64,000 nucleotides of DNA from Nocardiopsis algeriensis (GCF_014203695.1 NZ_JACHJO010000003.1:315272-379271); one strand, 5' to 3'; counted from the stretch's first letter, positions 7,356 through 17,520 are shown. Translations and numbers: made by a program. The notes: a model not told the origin generated them from the sequence alone.

Positions 7356-8948
7356 ATGAGCAGCACGCCATCGGGCTCAGGGGCCTCCGCGCCCCCGGCC
7401 GTTGAGCTGCGCGGGATCACCAAGCGTTTTCCCGGCGTCGTGGCCAACCACGACATCAACATCACCGTGGCCTCCGGTACCGTGCACGCCATCGTCGGCG
7501 AGAACGGTGCGGGCAAGTCCACGCTGATGAAGACCCTGTACGGCATGCACCGCCCCGACGAGGGCACGATCGGGGTCAAGGGCCGCCAGGTCCGCCTCAA
7601 CTCGCCCTCCGACGCCATCAAGCATGGCATCGGCATGGTGCACCAGCACTTCATGCTGGCCGACAACCTCACCGTGCTGGAGAACGTCGTCCTGGGCGCC
7701 GAGCGCAGGCACGGCATCGGCAACCGGGCCCGGGCCCGCATCCGCGAGCTGTCGGAGCAGTACGGCCTGGGCGTCGACCCCGACCGCCTGATGGAGGACC
7801 TGGGCGTCGGCGACCGCCAGCGCGTGGAGATCCTCAAGGTCCTCTACCGCGGCGCCGAGACCATCATCCTCGACGAGCCCACCGCCGTCCTGGTCCCCCA
7901 GGAGGTCGACGAGCTCTTCGACAACCTCCGAGAGCTCAAGAGCGAGGGCCTCACGGTCATCTTCATCTCGCACAAGCTCGACGAGGTCCTCTCCGTCGCC
8001 GACGAGATCACCGTGATCCGCCGGGGCACCACCGTGGCCACCGCGGACCCGAGCACCACCACCGCCCGGGAACTGGCCACGCTGATGGTGGGCGGCGAGC
8101 TGCCCGTCCCCGAGCTGCGCGAGTCCACGGTCACGGAGAACACCGTGCTCTCCCTGGACGGGGTCACCATCACCGCGGCCGACGGCCGCCCCGTGGTCGA
8201 CGGGGTCACCCTCGACATCCACGAGGGCGAGATCGTCGGCATCGCCGGTGTGGAAGGCAACGGCCAGTCCGAGCTGATCGAGGCGATCATGGGCATGCGC
8301 CCGCTCGCCTCCGGCCGGATCCTCCTCGGCGGTCAGGACATCACCGGCTGGCACACGCTGAAGATCCGCGAGGCGGGCGTCGGCTACATCCCCGAGGACC
8401 GCCACCGCCACGGCATGCTGCTGGACTCCCCGCTGTGGGAGAACCGCATCCTGGGCCACCAGACCAAGGCCCCGAGCACACGCGGCCCCTGGATCGACAG
8501 GGCCGGGGCGCGGGCCGACTCCGAGCGCATCGTCGCCGAGTACGACGTGCGCACCCCGGGGATCGACGTCGTCGCCGACGCACTCTCGGGCGGCAACCAG
8601 CAGAAGTTCATCATCGGCCGGGAGATGAGCGGCGATCCGCGCTTCCTCGTGGCCGCCCACCCCACCCGGGGCGTGGACGTCGGGGCCCAGGCCGCCATCT
8701 GGGAGCAGCTGCGCGAGGCCCGCGCGGCCGGGCTCGCGGTCCTGCTGATCTCCGCCGACCTCGACGAGCTCATCGGCATGTCCGACACGCTCCACGTCAT
8801 CCTGCGCGGACGCATGGTCGCCCAGGCCGACCCGACCGATGTCACCCCCGAACAGCTGGGCTCGGCCATGACCGGCGCCGGGCTGGCCGGAGACGAGAAG
8901 ACAGAAGGCGGTACCGCCGCCGCTGACCGAAGCGAGGACGGAGCATGA
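7356..8948 (+). CDS. Nucleoside ABC transporter, double ATP-binding subunit
   Basis: 530-residue protein with two fused ABC ATPase domains, as in the sugar/nucleoside transporters of the RbsA type. The first has Walker A GENGAGKST (48-56), a signature-like VGDRQR and Walker B IILDEP (near 170). The second has a degenerate Walker A (GVEGNGQSE), a good signature LSGGNQQK (near 410) and a Walker B region without the usual acidic pair (AAHPTRGVDVG), so only one site is likely fully active, as is usual in this family. Start at ATG 7356 behind GAGGAG; the frame extends further upstream to 7266 without a ribosome site. The stop overlaps the next permease gene by 4 bp. Confidence 0.94.
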   Translation: MSSTPSGSGASAPPAVELRGITKRFPGVVANHDINITVASGTVHAIVGENGAGKSTLMKTLYGMHRPDEGTIGVKGRQVRLNSPSDAIKHGIGMVHQHFMLADNLTVLENVVLGAERRHGIGNRARARIRELSEQYGLGVDPDRLMEDLGVGDRQRVEILKVLYRGAETIILDEPTAVLVPQEVDELFDNLRELKSEGLTVIFISHKLDEVLSVADEITVIRRGTTVATADPSTTTARELATLMVGGELPVPELRESTVTENTVLSLDGVTITAADGRPVVDGVTLDIHEGEIVGIAGVEGNGQSELIEAIMGMRPLASGRILLGGQDITGWHTLKIREAGVGYIPEDRHRHGMLLDSPLWENRILGHQTKAPSTRGPWIDRAGARADSERIVAEYDVRTPGIDVVADALSGGNQQKFIIGREMSGDPRFLVAAHPTRGVDVGAQAAIWEQLREARAAGLAVLLISADLDELIGMSDTLHVILRGRMVAQADPTDVTPEQLGSAMTGAGLAGDEKTEGGTAAADRSEDGA

Positions 8949-10504
8949 GCAAGGACTCCACCCGGAGCATGCCCGTACCCGTCGCCACGGCGGCCACCGT
9001 CGCCGTGGGCGTCGCGGTCACCGCGGCCCTGGACCTGGCGCTGCTGTGGTGGGCGGCGTCGGCGATCGGTGTCGCGGCCGCCTTCGCGACCGCGCTCTGG
9101 GCCGACGGCCGGACGCGCGGCGCCGGCGACCCCGAGGGCGTCCGGGAGAAGGGCACCACCCTCCACCGGACGCTGGTCGTCCCGACCGCCCTGGTGCTGT
9201 CCGTGGTCGCCGGGATGCTGACGGGCTGGTTCCTGGACCTGTCCCTCATCGAGCCGGTCGCCGCCGTACTGGGCGCGCTCGTCGGCTCCTTCCTGGCGCA
9301 CCTGCTGTACCGGCGCCTGTCGGCCATGCTCGCGCTGTCCTTCGGCGCCGTGGCCGCGGCGGGCGTTCTCGCGATCGCCGTCACCGCGCTCGTGCTCCAG
9401 CTGAGCGGGATCCCGCCGCTGGCGACCTTCACCCGCATGCTCGAGTACGGCACCCGGCCCGACAGCCTGGTGCAGGTCGTCAACGACGGCACCACCTACT
9501 ACCTGGCCGCCGTCGCCGTGGCGATCGGCTTCAAGATGAAGCTGTTCAACATCGGTGTGGACGGCCAGTACCGGCTCGCCGCCCTGCTCGCCGCGGCCGT
9601 GGGCGGATACCTGGTGCTGCCGCCGGTCCTCAGCCAGATCGTCGTCATGGCCACGGCCGTCGCGGTCGGCGGCGCGTGGGCGGGCATCGCCGGATACCTC
9701 AAGGTCACCCGCGGCGTGTCCGAGGTGATCTCGACGATCATGCTCAACTCGATCGCCACCGGCATCACCGCCTACCTGCTGAGCACCGACCGCCTGGCGG
9801 TCGAGATCAGCACCAACAACATCGGCACCCCTCCGCTGGAGGAGTCGTCGTGGGTGCCCGGCATCCCGGCCGGCTTCCTCGGCTCGGACCGGGAGATCTT
9901 CGGCCTGGTCGTGCTGGCCGCCGCGGTCGGCATCGCCTACTCCGTGATGCTCAACCGCACCCGGTTCGGCTTCGAGCTGCGGGCCACCGGCCAGTCGCAG
10001 AGCGCGGCCGAGGCCAGCGGCGTCGACGTCAAGAAGATGGTGTTCCTGTCCATGCTCTTCTCGGGCATGGCCGCAGGACTCGTCGGCATGCCGCAGCTGC
10101 TGGGAGCCTCGCACTACTACGCGCTGGACTTCCCGACCGGCATCGGCTTCATCGGCATCGCGATCGCCCTACTGGGGCGCAACCACCCCGTGGGCATCGT
10201 CTTCGCGGCACTGTTCTGGGCGTTCCTCAACCAGGCGGCCGGCATCCTGCCCTTCGACGGGTACCCGCAGGAGATCGCGGTCATCGCGCAGGCCACCATC
10301 GTCCTCACGGTCGTCGTGGTCTACGAGATCGTGCACCGCTGGGGCCGCCGCTACCAGCAGCAGCAGATCGGCAAGGAGCTCGGCACCGCTGCCGAGCCGA
10401 AGGAACCCGCCGCCGTGGCCACCGGCACGGCGGCCGAGGGCGGCACCGGAGCCGACGGGGACCAGACCCCCGGCGACGGCGAGCGCGGCGGGGAGGCGAA
10501 GTGA
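8945..10504 (+). CDS. Nucleoside ABC transporter permease 1
   Basis: Inner-membrane permease of the BPD_transp_2 type, 519 residues. It is longer than the usual 350-400 because of an N-terminal block of about 130 residues with extra hydrophobic segments (several between residues 10 and 150) and a C-terminal polar tail rich in Glu, Gly and Thr after about residue 475. The core contains the conserved NIGVDGQY near 198-205, GVSEVISTIMLNSIA and a GxxxxAEASGVDV loop that contacts the ATPase. Start overlaps the ATPase stop as ATGA, and its own stop overlaps the next gene as GTGA. It forms the membrane channel with the second permease. Confidence 0.92.
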   Translation: MSKDSTRSMPVPVATAATVAVGVAVTAALDLALLWWAASAIGVAAAFATALWADGRTRGAGDPEGVREKGTTLHRTLVVPTALVLSVVAGMLTGWFLDLSLIEPVAAVLGALVGSFLAHLLYRRLSAMLALSFGAVAAAGVLAIAVTALVLQLSGIPPLATFTRMLEYGTRPDSLVQVVNDGTTYYLAAVAVAIGFKMKLFNIGVDGQYRLAALLAAAVGGYLVLPPVLSQIVVMATAVAVGGAWAGIAGYLKVTRGVSEVISTIMLNSIATGITAYLLSTDRLAVEISTNNIGTPPLEESSWVPGIPAGFLGSDREIFGLVVLAAAVGIAYSVMLNRTRFGFELRATGQSQSAAEASGVDVKKMVFLSMLFSGMAAGLVGMPQLLGASHYYALDFPTGIGFIGIAIALLGRNHPVGIVFAALFWAFLNQAAGILPFDGYPQEIAVIAQATIVLTVVVVYEIVHRWGRRYQQQQIGKELGTAAEPKEPAAVATGTAAEGGTGADGDQTPGDGERGGEAK

Positions 10505-11778
10505 GCCAGGAGATCACAGTGACGGGCACCGTGTCGGGGACCCCGGTCGGGGCCCGGCCGGCACGGCCCAGGGGCTGGGCGCTCTGGCGCCTGCTCACCC
10601 TGTCCGCGGCGGTGCTGGTGTCCCTGTCGGGCCTGCGGGTCTTCACCGGGCAGGACATGCTCGTCGACTCGGGCACCATCAGCACCACGATCATCTTCGC
10701 GGTGCCGATCGCCCTGGCCGCCCTCGGCGGCCTGTGGGCCGAACGCGCGGGTGTCATCAACATCGGCCTCGAAGGCATGATGATCATGGGCACCTGGTTC
10801 GGCGCCTACTTCGCCTGGTCCACGGGGAACCCGTGGCTGGGCCTGCTGGCGGGCGTGCTCGCCGGCATGGCGGGCGGCCTGCTGCACGCGGTGGCCACCG
10901 TGACCTTCGCGGTCGACCACATCGTCTCCGGCGTGGCGATCAACATCCTCATGCTGGGAGCGATGCGCTACCTGTCGATCCTGGTCTACGCCGACGTCGA
11001 CGGGGCCGGAGCCTCCCAGTCGCCGCGGACACCGCCCTTCCAGGTGCTGAGCCTGCCCTTCGTCAAGGACGCGCTCGGACCGCTGGAGGAGAAGGGGATC
11101 TTCCTCGTCAGCGACCTGGCCGCGCTGGTCATCGGCCTGACCACCAACATGTCGGCGCTCACCCTCGTCGCCATCCTCATGATCCCGCTGACCTACCTGG
11201 TGCTGTGGCGGACCACGTTCGGCCTGCGCCTGCGCTCGGTGGGCGAGAACCCCGACGCCGCCGAGTCCCTCGGCGTGCCGGTGTACACGCTCAAGTACGT
11301 CGCGGTCGTCGTCTCCGGCGGCCTGGCCGGCATGGGCGGCGTGTTCCTGTCGATCGTCGCCTCCCGCATCTACCAGGAGGGGCAGACCGGCGGCCGCGGC
11401 TACATCGGCCTCGCCTCGATGATCTTCGGCAACTGGAGGCCCGGCGGCCTGGCCGCGGGCGCGGGTCTGTTCGGCTACACCGACGCCCTCCAGATCCGGG
11501 GCGGCGGAGCGGCGATCCACGTCCTGCTGCTGCTCCTCGCCCTGGTCCTGCTCGCCGTCGCCGTCTGGCAGGTGCGCAAGGACCGCAAGGGCATGGCCGC
11601 GGCGGGGGCCCTGGCCGGGGTGCTGCTGCTGGTCTGGTACTTCACCACCGACTCGCTGCCGCGCGAGCTGGCCACCTACAGCCCGCACATCACCACACTG
11701 CTGGTACTGTCGCTGGCCTCGCAGAGGCTGAGGCCGCCCGCGGGCGTCGGCAGGCAATGGAGGGCGAGCCGCTCATGA
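10501..11778 (+). CDS. Nucleoside ABC transporter permease 2
   Basis: Second membrane subunit of the BMP-type transporter, 425 residues, about nine to ten hydrophobic segments. The signature ERAGVINIGLEGMM (near 80-95) and the cytoplasmic ATPase-contact loop SVGENPDAAESLGVPV are diagnostic of the family. The GTG start at 10501 overlaps the stop of permease 1 and avoids reading the first permease gene in the wrong frame. Its stop overlaps cytidine deaminase as ATGA. The chain of three 4-bp overlaps from 8945 to 11778 shows one translationally coupled transport unit. Confidence 0.92.
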   Translation: MSQEITVTGTVSGTPVGARPARPRGWALWRLLTLSAAVLVSLSGLRVFTGQDMLVDSGTISTTIIFAVPIALAALGGLWAERAGVINIGLEGMMIMGTWFGAYFAWSTGNPWLGLLAGVLAGMAGGLLHAVATVTFAVDHIVSGVAINILMLGAMRYLSILVYADVDGAGASQSPRTPPFQVLSLPFVKDALGPLEEKGIFLVSDLAALVIGLTTNMSALTLVAILMIPLTYLVLWRTTFGLRLRSVGENPDAAESLGVPVYTLKYVAVVVSGGLAGMGGVFLSIVASRIYQEGQTGGRGYIGLASMIFGNWRPGGLAAGAGLFGYTDALQIRGGGAAIHVLLLLLALVLLAVAVWQVRKDRKGMAAAGALAGVLLLVWYFTTDSLPRELATYSPHITTLLVLSLASQRLRPPAGVGRQWRASRS

Positions 11779-12164
11779 CCGACATCGACTGGGAGGCGCT
11801 GCGCGCCGCCGCGCGCAAGGCCATGGAACACGCCTACGCGCCCTACTCGAACTATCCCGTGGGCGCGGCCGCGCTCGTGGACGACGGGCGCGTCGTCAGC
11901 GGCTGCAACGTGGAGAACGCCTCCTACGGCGTGGGCCTGTGCGCGGAGTGCGGACTGGTCGGCGCCCTGCACGCCACCGGCGGCGGCCGACTGGTCGCGT
12001 TCAGCTGCGTGGACGGGCAGGGTCAGGCGCTCATGCCGTGCGGCCGCTGCCGCCAGCTGCTGTACGAGCACGGCGGGCCGGAGCTGCTCATGGACACGCC
12101 CGAGGGCGTCTGGACCCTGGACAGGGTGCTGCCGCAGGCCTTCGGGCCGCACAACCTCGGCTGA
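11775..12164 (+). CDS. cdd: Cytidine deaminase
   Basis: Hydrolytic deaminase turning cytidine/deoxycytidine into uridine/deoxyuridine in pyrimidine salvage. 129 residues, the normal size of the homotetrameric type. The zinc site is seen as CAEC (Cys56, catalytic Glu58) and PCGRC (Cys89, Cys92); NVENASYG forms the substrate-binding segment. It starts inside the stop of permease 2 (ATGA), so imported nucleosides and the enzyme are made together. An intercistronic hairpin with a T run follows before thymidine phosphorylase. Confidence 0.97.
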   Translation: MTDIDWEALRAAARKAMEHAYAPYSNYPVGAAALVDDGRVVSGCNVENASYGVGLCAECGLVGALHATGGGRLVAFSCVDGQGQALMPCGRCRQLLYEHGGPELLMDTPEGVWTLDRVLPQAFGPHNLG

Positions 12165-12187
12165 CAGAAGAATTTCCGGCAAGTACC

Positions 12188-12228
12188 GTCTCCCCGGTGC
12201 CGCGCAGCGGCCCGGGGAGACCCGTTTT
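12188..12228 (+). terminator. Intrinsic terminator or attenuator between cdd and deoA
   Basis: GTCTCCCCGG (12188-12197) pairs with CCGGGGAGAC (12212-12221); the inner GCCGC-GCA-GCGGC extends the stem to 15 pairs with one bulged T. The run TTTT (12225-12228) follows at once. This is one of the few hairpins in the window with a real T tract. It lies inside an apparent operon, so it may lower deoA expression relative to transport. Confidence 0.75.
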
Positions 12229-12246
12229 CCCGGTGAGAGGACACAC

Positions 12247-13533
<1,287 letters not shown>

Positions 13534-13551
13534 ACGCGGTCCGCCGGGCCC

Positions 13552-13577
13552 GACCCGCCCTCCGCGGAGGGCGGGTC
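13552..13577. terminator. Bidirectional hairpin between deoA and a convergent membrane-protein gene
   Basis: GACCCGCCCTCC and GGAGGGCGGGTC form a perfect 12-bp stem around GC (a 26-bp palindrome). There is no T tract, as is common in high-GC actinobacteria. It reaches into the stop codon of the convergent gene. Confidence 0.7.
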
Positions 13578-14025
13578 AGGCGGCGGCTCCGGCGTAGGCG
13601 AGGACGGCGGTCAGGACGAGGAGGCTGCCGACGAGGACGGTGGCGGTGGCCAGCCAGCGGGTCCAGGCGCGGCTGCCGGCGCCGCTGGTGAACAGGGCGA
13701 GCGCGGACATGAGCACGGCCAGGGCGCTCAGCCCCCCGGCGACCGTGATCTCGGCCTGGAGGAGAGCGGCCTGCCCCGGTTCTGCCTCGCTGCCGGCCAG
13801 GACGAACCAGCCGAACAGGTCGGGCAGCCGCATGCCGGCGACGACGGTGGCGAGCAGCAGCAGGCCGGTCAGGGAGAAGGTCTCGGCGGAGAAGACCCCG
13901 CCGACCGGGACGGGCGTGCCCGCCGCGGCGAGGAAGGGGTTCTCCTCGGAGGGTCCGGAGGCCGCGGGGGGTCCGTCCTCGGGGTCGGGGGCGGTGGGAC
14001 TGGTGTCTTCCTGGGAGGTACTCAC
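13576..14025 (-). CDS. Uncharacterised membrane protein
   Basis: 149-residue protein I cannot assign to a family. The first 45 residues are polar and rich in Pro, Glu and Ser; then come about four hydrophobic segments (near 50-70, 85-112 and 120-148), so it is likely an inner-membrane protein with a disordered cytoplasmic tail. Start set at GTG 14025: a TATTTT element lies about 11 bases upstream, which would fit a leaderless transcript; no ribosome site is visible. A longer frame extends upstream but overlaps the divergent gene region. It faces deoA, sharing the hairpin at 13552-13577. Confidence 0.65.
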   Translation of the reverse strand: MSTSQEDTSPTAPDPEDGPPAASGPSEENPFLAAAGTPVPVGGVFSAETFSLTGLLLLATVVAGMRLPDLFGWFVLAGSEAEPGQAALLQAEITVAGGLSALAVLMSALALFTSGAGSRAWTRWLATATVLVGSLLVLTAVLAYAGAAA

Positions 14026-14220
14026 GCGGCCAAAATACCGGCGGGTCTCCAGGAAACGGCTGTCTGTAACGTGCATTCCTTGGCCGGTTTCGGCCATGAT
14101 GCGAAGTCGCCGGTCGGGAGGAGCCCGGACACCGGCCCCTGGCAGGCCCTCCGGCGGATGTCTATCATCGGATCCTGTCGCAGGATGTGGCGCAGAGGCG
14201 ATCCCAGGAGGGTGGTACGG

Positions 14221-14784
14221 GTGGGAGCGGATCCGGACAGGGAGCTGCCGGTCCTGGCGCGGAGGGCCCTGGACGCCTTCGCCGAGAGCGCCGTGCGGCG
14301 CAGGGACCGCGACTCGCTGGTGGAGACGGCCTTCGCCGCACTGTTCGACCTGTACCGGGCCACCACCCCGGCCCAGCGGGACTCCCCCGGAGGGCGGCGC
14401 TTCGCCTCCGAGCTGGCCGAGCTGCTGGTCAGCGGCAACAACCCCGCCCGCCTCGGCCTCTACGTCGTGCGCAGCCAGACCGCCGCCGAGAACGGCCGCC
14501 ACGAGGGCTACCGGCCCGCCTGCTGGCGCCGCTCGATGCTCCAGCTCCTCGCCGAGGAGTTCGTGCCCTGGCGGCAGTTCCTGCGCCCGGAGGACCTGGA
14601 GACGATCGTCCGCATCGACGAGGCCCTGGCCGAGGTGGCGGCGGAGGCGGGCCCCGCCTCCGCCGAGGAGGTGCCCGCCTGGGTGCCCGAGACGCACTGG
14701 TGGTGGTGGGAGCCGGCCCGCCTGCGGGGCGAGTACGCCCCCGAGCGCCGCGACAGCGGCCCCTTGGACGCCGTCGCCGACTGA
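14221..14784 (+). CDS. Conserved hypothetical protein
   Basis: 187-residue soluble protein, function unknown. It has no signal peptide or hydrophobic segment, is rich in Arg, Glu and Ala, and is probably helical. Notable is the aromatic cluster HWWWWEPARL near the C-terminus (about 160-169). Start at GTG 14221 is decided by AGGAGG nine bases upstream; the frame itself is open to 14071. The gene is divergent from the preceding membrane-protein gene and convergent with the acyl-CoA oxidase-like gene. Confidence 0.65.
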   Translation: MGADPDRELPVLARRALDAFAESAVRRRDRDSLVETAFAALFDLYRATTPAQRDSPGGRRFASELAELLVSGNNPARLGLYVVRSQTAAENGRHEGYRPACWRRSMLQLLAEEFVPWRQFLRPEDLETIVRIDEALAEVAAEAGPASAEEVPAWVPETHWWWWEPARLRGEYAPERRDSGPLDAVAD

Positions 14785-14841
14785 CCTCCCGCGCCGGGGT
14801 CCGGTACGGGAGGCGGAGCCGCCGCACCGGAGGAAGGGGCC

Positions 14842-14872
14842 CGGGCGCGCCCGCCCGGCGGCCGCGCGCCCG
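14842..14872. terminator. Hairpin between two convergent genes
   Basis: CGGGCGCG (14842-14849) pairs with CGCGCCCG (14865-14872) across a 15-base loop in the 141-bp gap between the hypothetical gene and the acyl-CoA oxidase-like gene. No T tract; weak evidence. Confidence 0.4.
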
Positions 14873-14925
14873 AAGGCATTCGCATCCCTTGTCCGGTCCT
14901 GCGCCGAACGCCGCTCCGGGCGGCC

Positions 14926-16890
14926 TCAGGCCCCGGGCACCGGGTCGCCCTGGCGGACGTGCTCCGCGCCCAGGGCGATCGGTGCGGCCAGCCACTCGTC
15001 GCGCAGGCCGAAGGCGTCGGCCAGCTGCACCGCGTAGGGGCGCAGTCCCCGGCACAGGTCGTCGACGGCACGTGTGACGGCCTTGGCGCGGGAGGTGGAG
15101 AGGCGCTCGTGCTCCAGGAACCAGGCGCGGTCCTCCTCCACGAGGGAGAGCACGTACAGGTCGCAGAGCCGGTTGAGGAGCTTGGCGGTGGCCTTGTCGC
15201 CGCAGCGGTCGATCCCCGCGACGAACGCCTCCAGCACGACCCGGTCCACGTGGACCCTGCCGGCCTTGAGCACGTGGTCCTGGGCGCGGTTGAAGGCCTC
15301 GAAGGCGTCGCCGCCGTCCTTGCCCGCCCGGCGCAGCCTTGCGGCCAGGCCCTCGACGACGTGCTTCTCCCGGTCCTCCAGCAGCTCCAGCTGCCAGCCG
15401 CGGTTGTACAGGGCGTCCTCGCCGTCGCGGCCGGGAGCCGCGCTGACCAGGCGCTCGATGAGCGGGATCGCGGCGGTGCGCTCGATGACGGTCTCGAACA
15501 CCTTGCCCGCCATGAACCTGACCAGCCCCCGCTGGTCGAGATCGCCGAAGGAGTCCCGGAAGTCGGTGAGGAGGCTCTTGGTGAGCTGCTGGAGCAGGAC
15601 CGTGTTGTCGCCCTCGAAAGTGGTGAAGATGTCGGAGTCGGCCCTCAGCTGCGGAATGCGGTTCTCGGCCATGTAGCCGGCGCCGCCGCACGCCTCCCGG
15701 CAGGTCTGGATGGTCTCGGAGGCGTGCCAGGTGGCGACGGCCTTGAGTCCCGCGACCCGCGACTCCAGCTCGCGCTGGGCCCGCTCGTCGGGCCTCTCGG
15801 CCCGAGACAGGTCGTGCAGACGGGAGACGAGCTCCTCCTGCGCGAAGTGCAGGGCGTAGGTGCGGGCCAGGGCGGGCAGCAGTTTGCGCTGGTGCGCCAG
15901 GTAGTCGAGGATGCGCACCTCCTGCGCGGGGCCGTCCTCCGAGGGGCGGGTGAACTGCCGGCGCGTGTCCGAGTAGCGGATCGCGATGGCCAGGGCGGCC
16001 TTGGCCGCGCTGCCCGCGCCCCCGGCCACGCTGACCCGGCCGCGGATGAGGGTGCCGAGCATGGTGAAGAAGCGCCGCCCGGGGCTCTCGATGGGGCTGG
16101 AGTAGGTGCCGTCGGGCGCGACGTCGCCGTACCGGTTGAGGAGGTTGCCGCGCGGTACCCGCACCTGGTCGAACCACAGGCGGCCGTTGTCCACGCCGTT
16201 GAGGCCGGCCTTGGTGCCGCAGTCCTCGATGCGCACACCCGGCATCGGCCGGCCGTCCGCGTCGCGGATCGGCACCAGCACGGCGTGCACGCCGTGCTCG
16301 CCGCCGCCCGCGTGCAGCTGGGCGAACACCACTGCCATCCGGCCGTCGCGAGCGGCGTTGCCGATGTAGTCCTTGCGCGCCGCCTCGTCGGGGGTGTGGA
16401 CCACGAACTCCTCGGTGGCGGGGTCGTAGGTGGCGGTGGTGCGCAGGTTCTGGACGTCCGACCCGTGTCCGGTCTCGGTCATGGCGAAGCAGCCCGGCAG
16501 CTCCACCGACATCGCGTCGGGCAGGTACTCGCGGTGGTGGCGGTCGGTGCCCAGGGCGGTGATCGCACCGCCGAACAGACCCCACTGGACACCCATCTTC
16601 ACCATGAGGGACAAGTCGGCGACGAGCATCTCGAAGGCGACGACGGAGGCACCGATGTCGTTCTTGCCGCCCACCGACTCGGGAAAGCCGTAGGCGGGCA
16701 TCTCCGTCCCGGCCAGGGCCTTGAGCTGGCTGAGCGTACGGGCGCGGTGCTCGTCCACGGTGAGGCCGTGCACCGGGGCGTAGAGGTCGCCCTGCAGCAC
16801 CTCGCGGGCACGCTCGCGCACGTGTGCCCACCGTCCGTCGAGGAGGCCGCGGAGCTCGTCCCCGTCCACCTTCAGCTTCTTCTCGGTCAT
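14926..16890 (-). CDS. Acyl-CoA oxidase / acyl-CoA dehydrogenase family flavoprotein
   Basis: FAD enzyme oxidising an acyl-CoA at the alpha-beta bond in fatty-acid breakdown. At 654 residues it is much longer than ordinary acyl-CoA dehydrogenases (about 380-400) and matches the acyl-CoA oxidase (ACOX) layout: N-terminal helical domain (about 20-130), beta domain with CFAMTETGHGSDVQN (near 134-148), FAD-binding helices with GGAGYMAENR, the catalytic-base segment TFEGDNTVL (Glu near 425), and a C-terminal ACOX domain (about 470-640). It stands alone, ending toward a convergent gene, with an XRE regulator 100 bp upstream on the same strand. Whether oxygen or an electron-transfer flavoprotein takes the electrons is not visible. 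Confidence 0.9.
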   Translation of the reverse strand: MTEKKLKVDGDELRGLLDGRWAHVRERAREVLQGDLYAPVHGLTVDEHRARTLSQLKALAGTEMPAYGFPESVGGKNDIGASVVAFEMLVADLSLMVKMGVQWGLFGGAITALGTDRHHREYLPDAMSVELPGCFAMTETGHGSDVQNLRTTATYDPATEEFVVHTPDEAARKDYIGNAARDGRMAVVFAQLHAGGGEHGVHAVLVPIRDADGRPMPGVRIEDCGTKAGLNGVDNGRLWFDQVRVPRGNLLNRYGDVAPDGTYSSPIESPGRRFFTMLGTLIRGRVSVAGGAGSAAKAALAIAIRYSDTRRQFTRPSEDGPAQEVRILDYLAHQRKLLPALARTYALHFAQEELVSRLHDLSRAERPDERAQRELESRVAGLKAVATWHASETIQTCREACGGAGYMAENRIPQLRADSDIFTTFEGDNTVLLQQLTKSLLTDFRDSFGDLDQRGLVRFMAGKVFETVIERTAAIPLIERLVSAAPGRDGEDALYNRGWQLELLEDREKHVVEGLAARLRRAGKDGGDAFEAFNRAQDHVLKAGRVHVDRVVLEAFVAGIDRCGDKATAKLLNRLCDLYVLSLVEEDRAWFLEHERLSTSRAKAVTRAVDDLCRGLRPYAVQLADAFGLRDEWLAAPIALGAEHVRQGDPVPGA

Positions 16891-16989
16891 TGCTCCCCCT
16901 GGGTGTTCACCGGCGCCCGCGGCTCCGGACGGCCGGACAGCGCAACCACATCCGTACCCACGTTCCCACGTTCCACAGGGGGAGACGGC

Positions 16990-17259
16990 TCACACCGCGA
17001 CGGGCGAGGGCTTCGCGGCCTCGTCCACCCGCCTCAGGAGGTCGTCCAGCGACAGGCCCAGCGCGGCGGCGACCGCGGCGACGGTGAAGAAGGCGGGGGT
17101 CGGTACGCGCCCGCCCTCGATCTTGCGCAGGGTCTCCACCGAGATTCCGGCCTCGCGGGCGACACCGACCATGGTGCGCTCGCCGCGCGCCTGCCGGAGC
17201 AGCCCGCCCAGCAGGCGCCCCCGCTCGATCTGGGCTGCGGTCAACGGCTCTCTCACCAT
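16990..17259 (-). CDS. XRE-family helix-turn-helix regulator
   Basis: 89-residue DNA-binding protein consisting almost wholly of a Cro/C1-type helix-turn-helix: REAGISVETLRKIEGGRVPTP holds the two helices and the turn is at residues about 34-60, followed by FFTVAAVAAALGLSLDDLL, the usual last helices of the fold. No ligand domain is present. It is transcribed in the same direction as the acyl-CoA oxidase-like gene 100 bp downstream, which it may control (inference). On its upstream side lies the remnant of an insertion element, so it borders a site of past rearrangement. Confidence 0.88.
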   Translation of the reverse strand: MVREPLTAAQIERGRLLGGLLRQARGERTMVGVAREAGISVETLRKIEGGRVPTPAFFTVAAVAAALGLSLDDLLRRVDEAAKPSPVAV

Positions 17260-17323
17260 GCCCAGAGTCTAGGTGTAATGACCACAGAGGTGAGGAACAG
17301 CCCGGCAGTGCTTGACAACAAGA

Positions 17324-17386
17324 GAGGGCCTCCGACATAGGTGTGGATTGCTCAGATCAACACCTGAAGAAGGTCAGGAGGCCCTC
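17324..17386 (+). repeat. Leader hairpin of an IS481-type element
   Basis: GAGGGCCTCC (17324-17333) and GGAGGCCCTC (17377-17386) are perfect inverted repeats; nested inside are AGGTGT (17339-17344) and ACACCT (17360-17365). The structure directly precedes the GTG of a transposase fragment. It probably belongs to the left end/leader of the element and could limit transposase translation. Confidence 0.6.
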
Positions 17387-17387
17387 G

Positions 17388-17507
17388 GTGGCCCACACCA
17401 CCCACGCCAGCGCCCGCCTCGCACCCGCCGGACGCCTGGCCCTGGCCCGCTGCGTGGTCGAGGACGGCCGGCCGCTCAGACGCGCCGCAGAACGCTTCCA
17501 GGTCGCG
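17388..17507 (+). pseudogene. IS481-type transposase, N-terminal remnant
   Basis: The frame starting at GTG 17388 encodes VAHTTHASARLAPAGRL followed by ALARCVVEDGRPLRRAAERF, which I recognise as the N-terminal helix-turn-helix start of IS481-family transposases. Similarity stops abruptly after about 40 residues, around 17505, where the sequence runs directly into the end of the LD-carboxypeptidase gene. The remaining transposase (about 280 residues with the DDE domain) and the right end are absent. It therefore looks like a dead fragment left after deletion or a one-ended event. The upstream hairpin is retained. Confidence 0.75.
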
Positions 17508-17520
17508 GGCGCCCGCCGGC

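Noticed and set aside
9046..11778. Very long open frame reading through both permease genes
   Set aside because: It is the second permease gene extended backward through the first in another frame; GTG 10501 with a GTGA overlap is the real start. High GC makes such false long frames common throughout the window.
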